A stretch of DNA of 64,000 bases from an uncultured Faecalibacterium sp. (lineage in GTDB: Bacteria; Bacillota; Clostridia; Oscillospirales; Ruminococcaceae), in the NCBI GenBank assembly GCA_934513205.1, contig CAKSWU010000007.1, positions 20,174 to 84,173 on the forward strand. The letters run 5' to 3'. Under the pieces are notes generated by a model that saw only the letters and a list, made by a program, of their open reading frames with translations, made no database searches and was not told where the DNA came from. This document shows, in pieces, positions 1 through 8,064 of the stretch. The position numbers and the translations under genes are program-made. Numbering within the stretch: the stretch's first letter is position 1; each line of letters opens with the position of its first letter.

Positions 1-1
1 G

Positions 2-37
2 ACCGCCGACTGGAGCATCACCATCGAGAAGGTCTAA
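2..37 (+). CDS. C-terminal end of an upstream gene (partial)
   Basis: An open frame enters from the left edge and ends at TAA (35-37), coding ...TADWSITIEKV. It is followed 18 bases later by a strong terminator, which supports it being a real gene end. Eleven residues are too few to name the product. Confidence 0.5.
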   Translation, partial: TADWSITIEKV

Positions 38-55
38 CTTTTTACATACCATGGC

Positions 56-90
56 AAAACAGCCAGACCCACAGGTCTGGCTGTTTTGCT
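56..90 (+). terminator. Intrinsic terminator of the left-edge gene
   Basis: A perfect 14-bp inverted repeat (aaaacagccagacc at 56-69, ggtctggctgtttt at 74-87) has a 4-base loop and ends in T-rich sequence. A-richness on the other side lets it also work for the minus-strand gene ending at 124. Confidence 0.85.
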
Positions 91-123
91 TTTCTACAAT
101 AGTCTTTCGTGTAAAAGAAAGTG

Positions 124-642
124 TCATCCTTTCGCCGGGACGGCAAAGCATTTGTTCTCTGCCGGGTCCCAGTAAAGCAGCTCTGCCCGTCCGCCCTGCG
201 CCAGAAGAGTCTCCTTTGCTTCCGGCTTTTCCTGCCAGCGGTCCAGAAGTGCTGCCGCATCGGCGTCTGCGGGCACCTTCTCTGCGCAGAGAATGCTGCC
301 CAGCCAGTGCCCCTCTGCATACAGGCTCAACACCCCGGCACTGCCTGCCAGAAGGGCGGACAGGTCCTGCTTCATCCGGTCGTAGTCCTCCTCTGTGGCC
401 TTGTACTGCCCATGCCACAGCCCAAAGAACAGCGAAAATCCGCCGCCCAGCTCCACAAGAAGATCTTCCTCGCTGTGCGGATTTTTGACCACAAAGGCCA
501 CGTCCTCTTCTTCCATGTAATCAAAGTCCGCCTCCTCGCAGGTGTGAACGGTCACATGCTGTCCGCTCAGGGCCGTCAGAAGGTCCGCCTGCTTTTCGGT
601 CGCCTCAAAATCGCCCTGCGGGCTGTTCCAGTCTGTATTCAT
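124..642 (-). CDS. Hypothetical protein, 172 aa
   Basis: Not recognised. The product is acidic and soluble, without a signal peptide or membrane segment: residues about 35-55 are rich in Asp/Glu (EEADFDYMEEED), followed by a glycine patch (ELGGGFSLFFG). The start at 642 is chosen because GGAGGA lies a few bases upstream; a longer frame to 708 has no such site. It is the last gene of a minus-strand group behind an acyl-AMP ligase, an acyl carrier protein and a condensation-type acyltransferase, about 110 bases after the last of these, so it may be cotranscribed. Nothing in the sequence shows a catalytic role; association with the acyl pathway is by position only. Confidence 0.7.
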   Translation of the reverse strand: MNTDWNSPQGDFEATEKQADLLTALSGQHVTVHTCEEADFDYMEEEDVAFVVKNPHSEEDLLVELGGGFSLFFGLWHGQYKATEEDYDRMKQDLSALLAGSAGVLSLYAEGHWLGSILCAEKVPADADAAALLDRWQEKPEAKETLLAQGGRAELLYWDPAENKCFAVPAKG

Positions 643-750
643 CCATCTTCCTCCGTTGATCCGTTCTGCAGGCTCGTCCGCCCCGGAACAGGCGGCAGCC
701 CCGCGCAAAAAACCGCTGCACGGTGCGGTGCGGCGGTCCTTTTCAGCTGT

Positions 751-1962
751 TTATTCGTCCAGGTCCACGGCTTCCAGCACCGTGATGCCTTCGGCTTCAA
801 AGGCATCACGCAGGGCCGCAGAAAGGCCGGGCATTTCGGCTTTGTTTTCGATGCAAAGGGTGATGACCCCTTTCAGGCTGGACGCTTCCACGCCCATGGA
901 ACCACCGTCCGGCGGGACCCAGACGTTGAAGTCCCGAATGTACTGTTCCAGCTCCGCAGTCGCCGGCATGAGCGGGTTGCCCAGATAGCTCAGCCAGAAA
1001 TCCGCAAGAGTGCCGCTGAGGTACTCGCCCATCTGGAACACCCGCTGCTTGATGCGCAGGGGGGCTTTCTGCCGGTCCACCTTGTACACCCAGCTCATCT
1101 GCTCTGCCATCCGGCGCAGCTTCACCTCCGGCTGCAGGTTGTGCCGCACCCCGGCATCCATCCGGGGCACGATGTCCGCCAGACGGGTCTGGGAGGTCAG
1201 CTGCACCTTGTCCTGAAAGGAGCACACGCAGTTGTACCGGGCATCCGGCACGCCCGCCACCGCGCGGGTGTCGGTGGAGTAGGAATACTGGATCTCGGTC
1301 TTACCCAGATAGCCCCGCATCGCCAGACTCAGAACGCCCGCCAGCGCGGTAAAGGGCTTGACACCGTTTTCCACCGCGCGGTCCACAAGGCTCTGCTTGG
1401 TCAGGCGCACCCGGGTGCGGCGCATCCGGCCCTCCCACAGCTGCACCACCTCGCGCTGCACGCCTTTCTCCTGCACCGTGGGGGCAGGGTATTTTGCCAT
1501 CATGCCCTCGATGTCGTAGGCGGGGCTGCAGACGATGGTCGGGTTTGCAAAAGCGGTGCCGTACCGCAGATTGCAGTACAGCTCCAGAATGCGGGTGAGG
1601 AAGGGCGACACGCCGTGACCGTCCATCAGGAAGTGGTACCAGTCAAAGAACACCGTGTCCCCCTCGCAGCTCACGCTGAACAGGTAGCCGTTGGTCTGTT
1701 CCGGGATCTGCCGCATGGCACTGCCCGGATACACAAGACAGGGGTTTGGGTTGGGTTCCAGAAACGCGTCCCGCTTTTCCCACACCAGCTGCACCGCATA
1801 AAAGGGTGCCACGGCAAGGGCGTCGTTCAGCGCACGCTGCAGCAGAGCGGGGTCCACCGCGTCCTGCAGCGCGAACTGATACCGGCACTGGATCTTATCC
1901 CGGCGGAAAAAGTACATCGTTCCCTGAAAGACGTACTCTGCCGAGCGCTGTGACCGCTCCAT
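751..1962 (-). CDS. Condensation-domain-like acyltransferase
   Basis: About 403 residues, the size of a single condensation / alcohol O-acetyltransferase-type domain. The catalytic motif of this superfamily, HHxxxDG, appears as WYHFLMDGHG around residue 113: the second His and the Asp-Gly are kept and the first His is Tyr. Family members move an acyl group from a carrier-protein thioester or CoA onto an amine or alcohol. Directly upstream are a free-standing acyl carrier protein and, before that, an acyl-AMP ligase, so the natural donor is probably that carrier. The acceptor is unknown. ATG at 1962 is chosen because GGGGTG sits 6 bases upstream; a GTG at 1971 would overlap the ACP stop codon by GTGA but has no Shine-Dalgarno. 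Fold assignment likely; reaction inferred. Confidence 0.75.
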   Translation of the reverse strand: MERSQRSAEYVFQGTMYFFRRDKIQCRYQFALQDAVDPALLQRALNDALAVAPFYAVQLVWEKRDAFLEPNPNPCLVYPGSAMRQIPEQTNGYLFSVSCEGDTVFFDWYHFLMDGHGVSPFLTRILELYCNLRYGTAFANPTIVCSPAYDIEGMMAKYPAPTVQEKGVQREVVQLWEGRMRRTRVRLTKQSLVDRAVENGVKPFTALAGVLSLAMRGYLGKTEIQYSYSTDTRAVAGVPDARYNCVCSFQDKVQLTSQTRLADIVPRMDAGVRHNLQPEVKLRRMAEQMSWVYKVDRQKAPLRIKQRVFQMGEYLSGTLADFWLSYLGNPLMPATAELEQYIRDFNVWVPPDGGSMGVEASSLKGVITLCIENKAEMPGLSAALRDAFEAEGITVLEAVDLDE

Positions 1963-1967
1963 TGTGT

Positions 1968-2210
1968 TCACCCCACGTTTGCAGCCAGATAGTCCACAAG
2001 ATCCCCCATGGTCACAAAGCTGCGCAGCTCCTTTTCCGGGATGCGCAGGCCAAAGGTCTCCTCAATATCAGCCACGATGGTCAGGATCTCCATGGAGGAC
2101 AGATCCAGATCGTCCATCAACACGCTGCTTTCGGTCACATCCTCCGGGGACACCTCTGCAACATCCTCCAGCACCGCCAGGACCTGAGAAACAATTTCTG
2201 CACGTTCCAT
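1968..2210 (-). CDS. Acyl carrier protein
   Basis: An 80-residue acidic protein with the four-helix carrier-protein pattern. The phosphopantetheine serine lies in DDLDLSSMEIL (about residues 33-43), matching D-S-L/M of ACPs, followed by the helix-II segment IVADIEETFGL. It is not in a fatty-acid operon; it sits between an AMP-forming ligase and a condensation-type acyltransferase, which points to a dedicated carrier that is loaded by the first and unloaded by the second. Start 2210 follows a GGAAAGGAAA purine stretch. The frame extends further upstream, but those residues have no ribosome site. The stop lies 5 bases before the acyltransferase ATG, so the two are likely coupled. Confidence 0.9.
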   Translation of the reverse strand: MERAEIVSQVLAVLEDVAEVSPEDVTESSVLMDDLDLSSMEILTIVADIEETFGLRIPEKELRSFVTMGDLVDYLAANVG

Positions 2211-2270
2211 TGTATTATTTTCCTTTCCACGACGAATGTTTGGCGCAAGACAGGCTGCGCCGTCACTATA

Positions 2271-2299
2271 ATAATAGCCTGCTTTGTTCCCGTGCGCAA
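2271..2299 (-). promoter_or_regulatory. Likely promoter of the ACP-acyltransferase genes
   Basis: On the minus strand TTGCGC (2299-2294) and TATTAT (2276-2271) are separated by 17 bases, in the gap between the ligase stop and the ACP start. It would allow the carrier and acyltransferase to be made independently of the ligase. Confidence 0.5.
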
Positions 2300-2380
2300 G
2301 GGGCAGGCACACAAAGGGTCGTTTTTTCTGCAAAACGACCGCTTTCAGCATGTGCCGCTCCCGGCCCGGTTATGCATCCG

Positions 2381-3832
2381 TCACTGGCGCAGCAGCTTGC
2401 CGGTGGCGTTGCGGGGCAGCGGGTTCTCGCTGAACTGCACCACCATGCGCTTATACAGCGGCAGACCGCGGTTGACCCCGGTCACGAACTCCCTGACGGC
2501 ATCCTGCTTTGCGGCATCGCAGTAGACAAGAGCGCAGATCTTTTTGTCCAGCTCCTTCACCACGCACTCCTGAATGTCGGCGCAGGGCACCAGCAGCTTT
2601 TCCAGCTCTTCGGGGCTGACGTTCTCGCCGCTGTCCAGAATGATGACGTTCTTCTTGCGGCCGGTCAGGTACATGTAGCCGTCCTCTTCCACCCGGGCGA
2701 TATCGCCGGTGTGGAACCAGCCGTCCGCGTCGATGACCTCGGCGGTGCCCTCCGGGTCCTTGTAATAGCCCAGCATAATGGGGTCACCGCGCATGCACAG
2801 CTCACCGTCATCCAGCTTGTACTCACAGCTGCGGTCCACATGACCCACGCTGGTCAGATGCTTTGCCTCCTGCGAGGAGTTCCACGCACCGTCGCCGCAG
2901 GTCTCGGTCAGGCCGTACATCTGCGCCACAAAGAAGCCCTTTTCCATCATGTCGCTCAGCATCTTGGGGTCAAACATGGCAGCGCCGCAGGTCAGCACGC
3001 ACAGGCCGTTCAGTCGGTCGCGGCGGTCCTTCATCACATCCTTGTAAATGCTCTTCAGCAGTACCGGCACCACCGCCATCACCTCGCTGTGCATGGCGCC
3101 CAGATCGCGGTAGAAATACTTCAGGTTGTTGCACAGGTTGATGGCGTGTCCGGTGATGCTCCAGGACACCAGACTGGTCATGGCGGAGATGTGGAACATG
3201 GGCAGCGCGGACAGAGACGAGAACTCGTTGGTGTTCCAACCCGTGTAGTTCTTCACGTCGTCAAACGGGTCAAGGAAGGCCGGCATGGCGCTGAACAGGT
3301 TCTTCTGGCTCAGCATGACGCCCTTGCTGCGCCCGGTGGTGCCGGAGGTGAACATGATAAAGGCCGTGGCGGCAAGGTCGTCCACCTCGGTCACGTCCTC
3401 GGCAGGCTCATAGGACGCAAACACATCCATGGGCCGCAGGATGCTGCCGTAGCGCTCGGTCAGCGCACTCTCGCGCTCTGCAAACTCGCCGTCGTGCAGG
3501 ATGCACACCGGCTCGGTCAGGTCCAGCTCATAAGAGATGCCGTCCCAGTCCTTGCCCAGATTCAGCGGCACTGCCACCGCACCGGCAATGACGGTGCCGT
3601 ACATGCAGATGATGTACTCGTAGCTGTTGCGGGCCAGAATGGCCACCCGCTGCCCGCGCACATCGCCGAACTCTGCCCGCAGGAAGGCCACGAAACGGCG
3701 CAGGTCCTGGGCATACTTTGCGTAGTGCACCACTGCCACGCTCTCGGTCTTTTCATCGTACCATCGCAGAGCCACACGGTCTGCGATATTGGTTTCCATA
3801 TTGCAAAGAGATTGATACAACGATGTGATCAT
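2381..3832 (-). CDS. Acyl-AMP ligase (ANL superfamily)
   Basis: A 483-residue adenylate-forming enzyme that activates a carboxylate with ATP and passes it to a thiol. Visible motifs in order: P-loop MFTSGTTGRSKG (about residue 156), YGLTETCGDG, GWFHTGD, YLTGRKKN, and the C-terminal catalytic lysine in PRNATGKLL. It is one N-domain plus one C-domain with no fused carrier. The neighbouring free ACP is its likely acceptor, as in dltA/dltC-type arrangements, though the motifs do not fix the substrate. ATG at 3832 is preferred because GGAGGC lies 7 bases upstream; ATG at 3847 is in frame but lacks a site. A promoter (TTGCAT-17-TATACT) lies at 3951-3923. Fatty-acid, D-alanine or other acids are all possible. 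Confidence 0.9.
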   Translation of the reverse strand: MITSLYQSLCNMETNIADRVALRWYDEKTESVAVVHYAKYAQDLRRFVAFLRAEFGDVRGQRVAILARNSYEYIICMYGTVIAGAVAVPLNLGKDWDGISYELDLTEPVCILHDGEFAERESALTERYGSILRPMDVFASYEPAEDVTEVDDLAATAFIMFTSGTTGRSKGVMLSQKNLFSAMPAFLDPFDDVKNYTGWNTNEFSSLSALPMFHISAMTSLVSWSITGHAINLCNNLKYFYRDLGAMHSEVMAVVPVLLKSIYKDVMKDRRDRLNGLCVLTCGAAMFDPKMLSDMMEKGFFVAQMYGLTETCGDGAWNSSQEAKHLTSVGHVDRSCEYKLDDGELCMRGDPIMLGYYKDPEGTAEVIDADGWFHTGDIARVEEDGYMYLTGRKKNVIILDSGENVSPEELEKLLVPCADIQECVVKELDKKICALVYCDAAKQDAVREFVTGVNRGLPLYKRMVVQFSENPLPRNATGKLLRQ

Positions 3833-3922
3833 TTCTGCTGCCTCCATACGTTTTTATTCCGTTCCCAAAAAGTGCGCGTCCGGCATTCCGGGGCGTTTTT
3901 CCAGACTTTTCCGGCTGCGCCC

Positions 3923-3951
3923 AGTATACAATATCCGCCCCCGCAATGCAA
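3923..3951 (-). promoter_or_regulatory. Promoter of the acyl-AMP ligase gene
   Basis: Minus-strand TTGCAT (3951-3946), 17-base spacer, TATACT (3928-3923). The leader to the chosen start is about 85 bases. The rest of the 3848-4232 gap is AT-rich and holds only this and the divergent plus-strand promoter. Confidence 0.65.
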
Positions 3952-4111
3952 TACTTTTGCAACATTTTATTTCCAATTTTGGCAATTTTAGCTTGCTCTT
4001 CTTCCGGCGGTTTTCCAGAAAAAATTCCCTATTGTTGCACCTGCGCCGCGGATATGCTATTCTTTTATGGGTAAATAACACAGCATTCGCCCGGATATTT
4101 GCAATTCAAAA

Positions 4112-4140
4112 TTGACAGCCTGCACAAAAAGCATTATACT
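4112..4140 (+). promoter_or_regulatory. Promoter of the surface-glycan genes
   Basis: TTGACA (4112-4117), 17-base spacer, TATACT (4135-4140): near-consensus sigma-A promoter, about 90 bases before the acyltransferase gene. Confidence 0.8.
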
Positions 4141-4232
4141 TGCTTTAAAAACGGTTCTTAATTTATTCATTCTTACACGATGCGCCATGACAAGCTGCAA
4201 GGGCTCTCCCGGCGCAAGGAAGGACCCCGTTC

Positions 4233-5333
4233 ATGGAAGCTACCAAACCCCGTACCGTCAGTTCCATCGGCATGTTCGACATGCTGAAGGGTGCCGGCAT
4301 GTTGTCCATCATTCTGGCGCACACGGTCGAGTTGTACCCCATCCAGACCAGCGGCGGGCTTTCGCTCACCGCCTTTCTGCCCTATATCTACCGCGAATCA
4401 CTGATGGCCGCCTTTTTCATTGCCAGCGGCTACGGCTTCCGCAAGCGCTCCATCCGCAAGTGCATCGAGCAGCAGCTCAAGACCCTGCTCAAGCCCTATC
4501 TGTGGACGATGGGCTTCACCTGCGTGCTGCACTTTATCATCCATTACCGCTGCTTCCACTATCTGCCCGGTACCGTCGGCGAGTCCATCAAAGTCACCGG
4601 CGGCTTTTTATTGGGCCTGCCCCACACTGCCAGCTATGCCGGGCATGAATTTTTCTCCTGCGGACCCATGTGGTACCTGCTGACGCTGCTGGTGGCGTGG
4701 ATCTTTCTGGATGCCATCCTGAACATCTTCCCGGAGCAGTATATCCCCGGCGCGGTGGTATGCTGCGCGGTGCTGGGCTGGGGCTGCAGCCTTGTGTGGG
4801 AGCTGCCCTTCTGCCTGATCCAGGGTGCCGTTGCGGTGCCGTATCTCTACCTTGGCTTCCTTGCCAAAAAGCACCACCTTCTGGACCAGCCCCTTTCCCC
4901 AAAACAAAAGGCCGGTCTGCTGGCCGCCACCGCCCTCATTGCGGTGGGCGCCGCTGCCACCCTCACCACCGACTGCATCTCCATGGGGCAGTGGTCTCTG
5001 GGACCGGTCAGCATCTTTCTGGACGGCGCGGCAGGCCTGCTGTTCATCCGCCTGTTCCTGCGCTGGAGCCGGTACCGCGGACCGGTGGTGCAGTTTCTGG
5101 AGGCCATCGGGCGGCGGTCGCTGCACATCTTCTGTGTACATACGGTGGAGCTGATCGCGATCCCGTGGTATCTGTTTGCCGCAAAGTTCAGCACCCACCC
5201 GGTGCTGGGCATGTGGCTGCAGTTTGCCCTGTCGCTGAGCTCCATCTGGCTGGTGTGCCTGCTGCTGCAGGCGCGGCGGGACCTTATCATCCGCCGTGCC
5301 CCCGCAAAGCGGCGCAGTCCCGCAAAGCACTGA
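4233..5333 (+). CDS. Acyltransferase family 3 membrane protein
   Basis: A 366-residue protein with about ten hydrophobic segments. The first bears the family-3 acyltransferase pattern: FDMLKGAGMLSIILAHTVE, where the His of the first helix is the usual catalytic residue. A second mark is RESLMAAFFIASGYGFRKRS near residue 55 (the F-F-x-x-S-G-Y element). Members of this family O-acetylate sugars or lipids on the cell surface. It opens a plus-strand group with a coiled-coil protein and a glycosyltransferase, so a cell-wall or exopolysaccharide substrate is likely. The ATG follows GGAAGGA. The C-terminus is short, basic and cytoplasmic. Substrate not determinable. Confidence 0.85.
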   Translation: MEATKPRTVSSIGMFDMLKGAGMLSIILAHTVELYPIQTSGGLSLTAFLPYIYRESLMAAFFIASGYGFRKRSIRKCIEQQLKTLLKPYLWTMGFTCVLHFIIHYRCFHYLPGTVGESIKVTGGFLLGLPHTASYAGHEFFSCGPMWYLLTLLVAWIFLDAILNIFPEQYIPGAVVCCAVLGWGCSLVWELPFCLIQGAVAVPYLYLGFLAKKHHLLDQPLSPKQKAGLLAATALIAVGAAATLTTDCISMGQWSLGPVSIFLDGAAGLLFIRLFLRWSRYRGPVVQFLEAIGRRSLHIFCVHTVELIAIPWYLFAAKFSTHPVLGMWLQFALSLSSIWLVCLLLQARRDLIIRRAPAKRRSPAKH

Positions 5334-5381
5334 GCTGCATCTGCCGCAGCCTCATTCCGATCACAAGAGGAGGATCCTGTT

Positions 5382-6179
5382 ATGAACAACGATGTTCCCC
5401 AGACCCTTGCACAGGCATGCAGCCTGATCTCGGAGCTGCAGCAGCAGCTCAAGATCAGCGATGAAGGGGTTTCCCGGCTGGCACAGCGGTGTCTGGAGCT
5501 GGAGCAGCAGACGCTGCACTACCGGTCCGCGCTGGAAAAGCACTGCAGCGAGGACGGCCCCGCCGTGCTGACCATGCCCCAGCTGTTCTACGACTCCGGC
5601 TCCGGCTTTTCCCCCCGGGAGTGCCTGATCGCCCCCGAGGACTCCAGTGACCACCTGACCCATGAGGTGACGGCGGTGTTCACCCTGCCCACCGATGCCC
5701 GCGCGCTGCGGCTGGACCCCGGCGAGCTGGCCTGCTGCATCACCGACCTTTCCATCTCGGACGACCGGCTGGAGCTTGTGCCGGTCAACGGCGTGCGGCT
5801 GCAGGACGACTGCCTTCTGTTTTTGGACATCGACCCCAACCTGACCGTTCGGGGCTGCGTGCCCTTTACTGCCGGGATGAAGTTTGCCGTGACCTATCAC
5901 TACTATCCCCTGACCCGCTTTCAGCACGAGCAGCCCGGCAAGTCCCTGCTGCGGGCCCTGAACGCCCTGAAGCTGCACAACGAGGCCGAGCAGCAGGAGC
6001 TGCAGGCGCAGCTGCAGGCTTCCCGCGCCGAGATCCGGCGTCTGAACGACCAGCTGCAGGACCTTGTGGCCAGCCGCGCCGCGTATGAAAACTCGCTGGA
6101 GACCGTGTACGAAAGCAGCAGCTGGAAGCTGACCGCCCCGCTGCGCGCGTTCCGGCGGCTGTTCGGCGGCAAAAAATGA
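5382..6179 (+). CDS. Coiled-coil protein paired with a glycosyltransferase
   Basis: 265 residues. Residues about 10-55 and 205-240 are heptad-rich, Leu/Gln/Glu-dense coiled coils (ISELQQQLKISDEG; QELQAQLQASRAEIRRL). Between them is a compact beta-rich domain with DPGELACCITDLSISDDRLE, similar in feel to small modules beside rhamnan-type glycosyltransferases. The tail YESSSWKLTAPLRAFRRLF is a motif often found at or next to the ends of such glycosyltransferases. AGGAGG precedes the ATG, and the stop overlaps the next start as ATGA, so the two proteins are translationally coupled. Probably a scaffold or partner for the glycosyltransferase; no catalytic residues are evident. Confidence 0.7.
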   Translation: MNNDVPQTLAQACSLISELQQQLKISDEGVSRLAQRCLELEQQTLHYRSALEKHCSEDGPAVLTMPQLFYDSGSGFSPRECLIAPEDSSDHLTHEVTAVFTLPTDARALRLDPGELACCITDLSISDDRLELVPVNGVRLQDDCLLFLDIDPNLTVRGCVPFTAGMKFAVTYHYYPLTRFQHEQPGKSLLRALNALKLHNEAEQQELQAQLQASRAEIRRLNDQLQDLVASRAAYENSLETVYESSSWKLTAPLRAFRRLFGGKK

Positions 6180-7804
6180 GTGCAGAGGAGTGCAACATCA
6201 TGTACAGCAGTTACAGCGCCCTGCAAAGCAGGCAGCTGACCCGGCAGGTCTACACCGACACCCAGAGCAGCTATCTTCTGGTCTACGCACCCGTGCGCCA
6301 TCCCGCGCTGAAAAAGGCGCTGGAAAACCAGCTCCACCGCAAGTTCCGGCTGGTGACCTCGCTGGAGCAGGAGCTTACCGATGCGGTGGAAGGGGTGCTG
6401 CTGGTCAGTGAGGACGTGGAGTGCACTTCCACCGCCCTGACCTATTTTGCCGATGCCCTGCGGCAGGGTGCCGACCTTGTGGTGTGCGATGCCTCCTTTG
6501 GCTTCGATGGTGCCACCTCGGTTTATCTGAGCAGCCTGCATCTGCCCGGCTGCCGCTGCGCCATGGTCTCCCGGCAGCTTCTGGACCGCGTGCGCGCCGT
6601 TGCCCGGGGCAAAGACAGCGTCACCGAACTGCTGCGTCTTTCCACCGCCATGGCACGGAACAGCCGCTGCCTCTCACAGGCTCTGCTGCATTTCCGGCGG
6701 GAGCTGTGCGCAGACGATGTCTTTTCTGCCACAGGCCGCCGTGCACTGGTCCTGAGCCACGAGCTGAACATGACCGGTGCGCCCATCGTGCTGGTCAGCG
6801 CCGTGCCGGTGCTGCGCAGTCTGGGCTTTGAAGTGGTGGTGCTGGGCCCCTCGGACGACGGCTCCCTGCCGCTGTTTCTGGAGGCAGGTGCCTCGGTCGT
6901 GACCCGCGCGGACTGTGTGATGAGCTCCTCGTTGTGGAGCCTTGCCACCGGTGCCGATTTCGTACTTGCCAACACGGTGGTGGAGGCCGCCGCCGTCCGT
7001 GCTCTGAACGGCTCCTTTGTGCCAGTGCTGTGGTGGCTGCACGACGCCTTTGCGGGCTACCCCTTCATCGCCCACAAGATCCCCAAAGAGCTGGAATCCA
7101 ACGTCACGGTCTGCGCCGTGGGCACCCACGCCACCGCCGCCATGCACTCGGTCCGCCCGGATTTTCAGGTGGAGCAGCTTATCTACGGCCTGCCGGACTA
7201 CGCGCAGGAGACCTTCCCGGTCTATGACATCCGCTTTGCCGGCGGACGTCCCCTGTTTGTCACGGTGGGCTCGGTGGAGGTGCGCAAGGGGCAGGACATC
7301 TTCTGTAACGCCATCCGCCTGCTGAAGCCGGAGGTGCGCAAACAGGCCGCCTTCCTCTTTGTGGGCAAGGCCAATGACCGCAGCCTGAAAGACACGCTGG
7401 ATGCCCTTGTAGAGGACTACCCGGATACGGTATTCTACCGCAAGCGGCTGGAGCGCCCGGAGGTAAAGTCTCTGATGGACCAGTGCGCCTGCGTGGTGTG
7501 CTCCTCCCGGGACGACCCCATGCCCACCTTTGTCACCGAAGGTCTGATCTTCGGCAAGCCCTCCATCGTGTCGGAGCACACCGGCACCGCCGGACTCATC
7601 ACCGAAGGGGTGGACGGTTTCGTCTACCGGAACGACGACCCGGAGCAGCTGGCAAAGGTGCTGGAATACGCCATTTTGCACCCGGAGCAACTGGCCGGCA
7701 TGAAGGATGCCTGCCGGAAGATGTATGAGACCTATTACTCCAATGAAGCCTATGTAGCAACCCTGACAAGGCTGGTAAAAGAGTTGACAGACAAGGAAGA
7801 ATAA
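6176..7804 (+). CDS. Glycosyltransferase, GT4 / GT-B type
   Basis: 542 residues. The N-terminal ~175 residues are not a recognised catalytic fold. From about residue 185 comes a GT-B pair of Rossmann domains: RRALVLSHELNMTGAPIVLV opens the acceptor half, and GSVEVRKGQDIFCNAIRLL opens the donor half. The GT4 E-x7-E region is SSRDDPMPTFVTEGLIFG followed by KPSIVSEHTGTAGLI, which binds the nucleotide-sugar. Such enzymes build cell-surface polysaccharide at the cytoplasmic face. Start overlaps the upstream stop by ATGA. A terminator at 7816 ends the transcript. Donor and acceptor sugars are unknown. Confidence 0.85.
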   Translation: MSAEECNIMYSSYSALQSRQLTRQVYTDTQSSYLLVYAPVRHPALKKALENQLHRKFRLVTSLEQELTDAVEGVLLVSEDVECTSTALTYFADALRQGADLVVCDASFGFDGATSVYLSSLHLPGCRCAMVSRQLLDRVRAVARGKDSVTELLRLSTAMARNSRCLSQALLHFRRELCADDVFSATGRRALVLSHELNMTGAPIVLVSAVPVLRSLGFEVVVLGPSDDGSLPLFLEAGASVVTRADCVMSSSLWSLATGADFVLANTVVEAAAVRALNGSFVPVLWWLHDAFAGYPFIAHKIPKELESNVTVCAVGTHATAAMHSVRPDFQVEQLIYGLPDYAQETFPVYDIRFAGGRPLFVTVGSVEVRKGQDIFCNAIRLLKPEVRKQAAFLFVGKANDRSLKDTLDALVEDYPDTVFYRKRLERPEVKSLMDQCACVVCSSRDDPMPTFVTEGLIFGKPSIVSEHTGTAGLITEGVDGFVYRNDDPEQLAKVLEYAILHPEQLAGMKDACRKMYETYYSNEAYVATLTRLVKELTDKEE

Positions 7805-7815
7805 TTGATATTTTT

Positions 7816-7856
7816 CAACCCGGGAAGATCTGCGGAGCTTCCCGGGTTGCTTTTTG
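7816..7856 (+). terminator. Intrinsic terminator with UGCG loop
   Basis: caacccgggaag (7816-7827) pairs with cttcccgggttg (7838-7849), then gcttttt. The apex is TCTGCGGA, which can fold as C(UGCG)G, a UNCG tetraloop. The same apex recurs in terminators at 14358, 19007, 39901 and 55021. Confidence 0.85.
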
Positions 7857-8018
7857 CAGGAGAGGTAGCATCGCATAGCGATGACGGAGAGGGCAAGCGC
7901 CCTAAAGGGATGCAGCAGACGCTGCTTCCCATAACGGCTCATCCCATTGTTTTATCAAAACTCCCAAATTGCCCAACAAAATTCCAGTTCCGTTCACAAA
8001 GACCCCCGCCGGGTGTGC

Positions 8019-8024
8019 TATACT
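8019..8024 (+). promoter_or_regulatory. Extended -10 promoter of the flippase-like gene
   Basis: TATACT preceded by TGC (extended -10), about 40 bases before the ATG. No good -35 is seen. The rest of 7857-8064 has a small gcatcgc/gcgatg hairpin near 7868 and no gene. Confidence 0.5.
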
Positions 8025-8064
8025 TTTGACAAACCTGTTTTTCCCGAAAGGAGTCTGCTTTTCT

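Noticed and set aside
4140..4175. Shared phrase aaaacggttctt at 4148 and 11149 as a common regulatory site
   Set aside because: Only 12 bases, lying in different positions relative to the two promoters; chance is not excluded.
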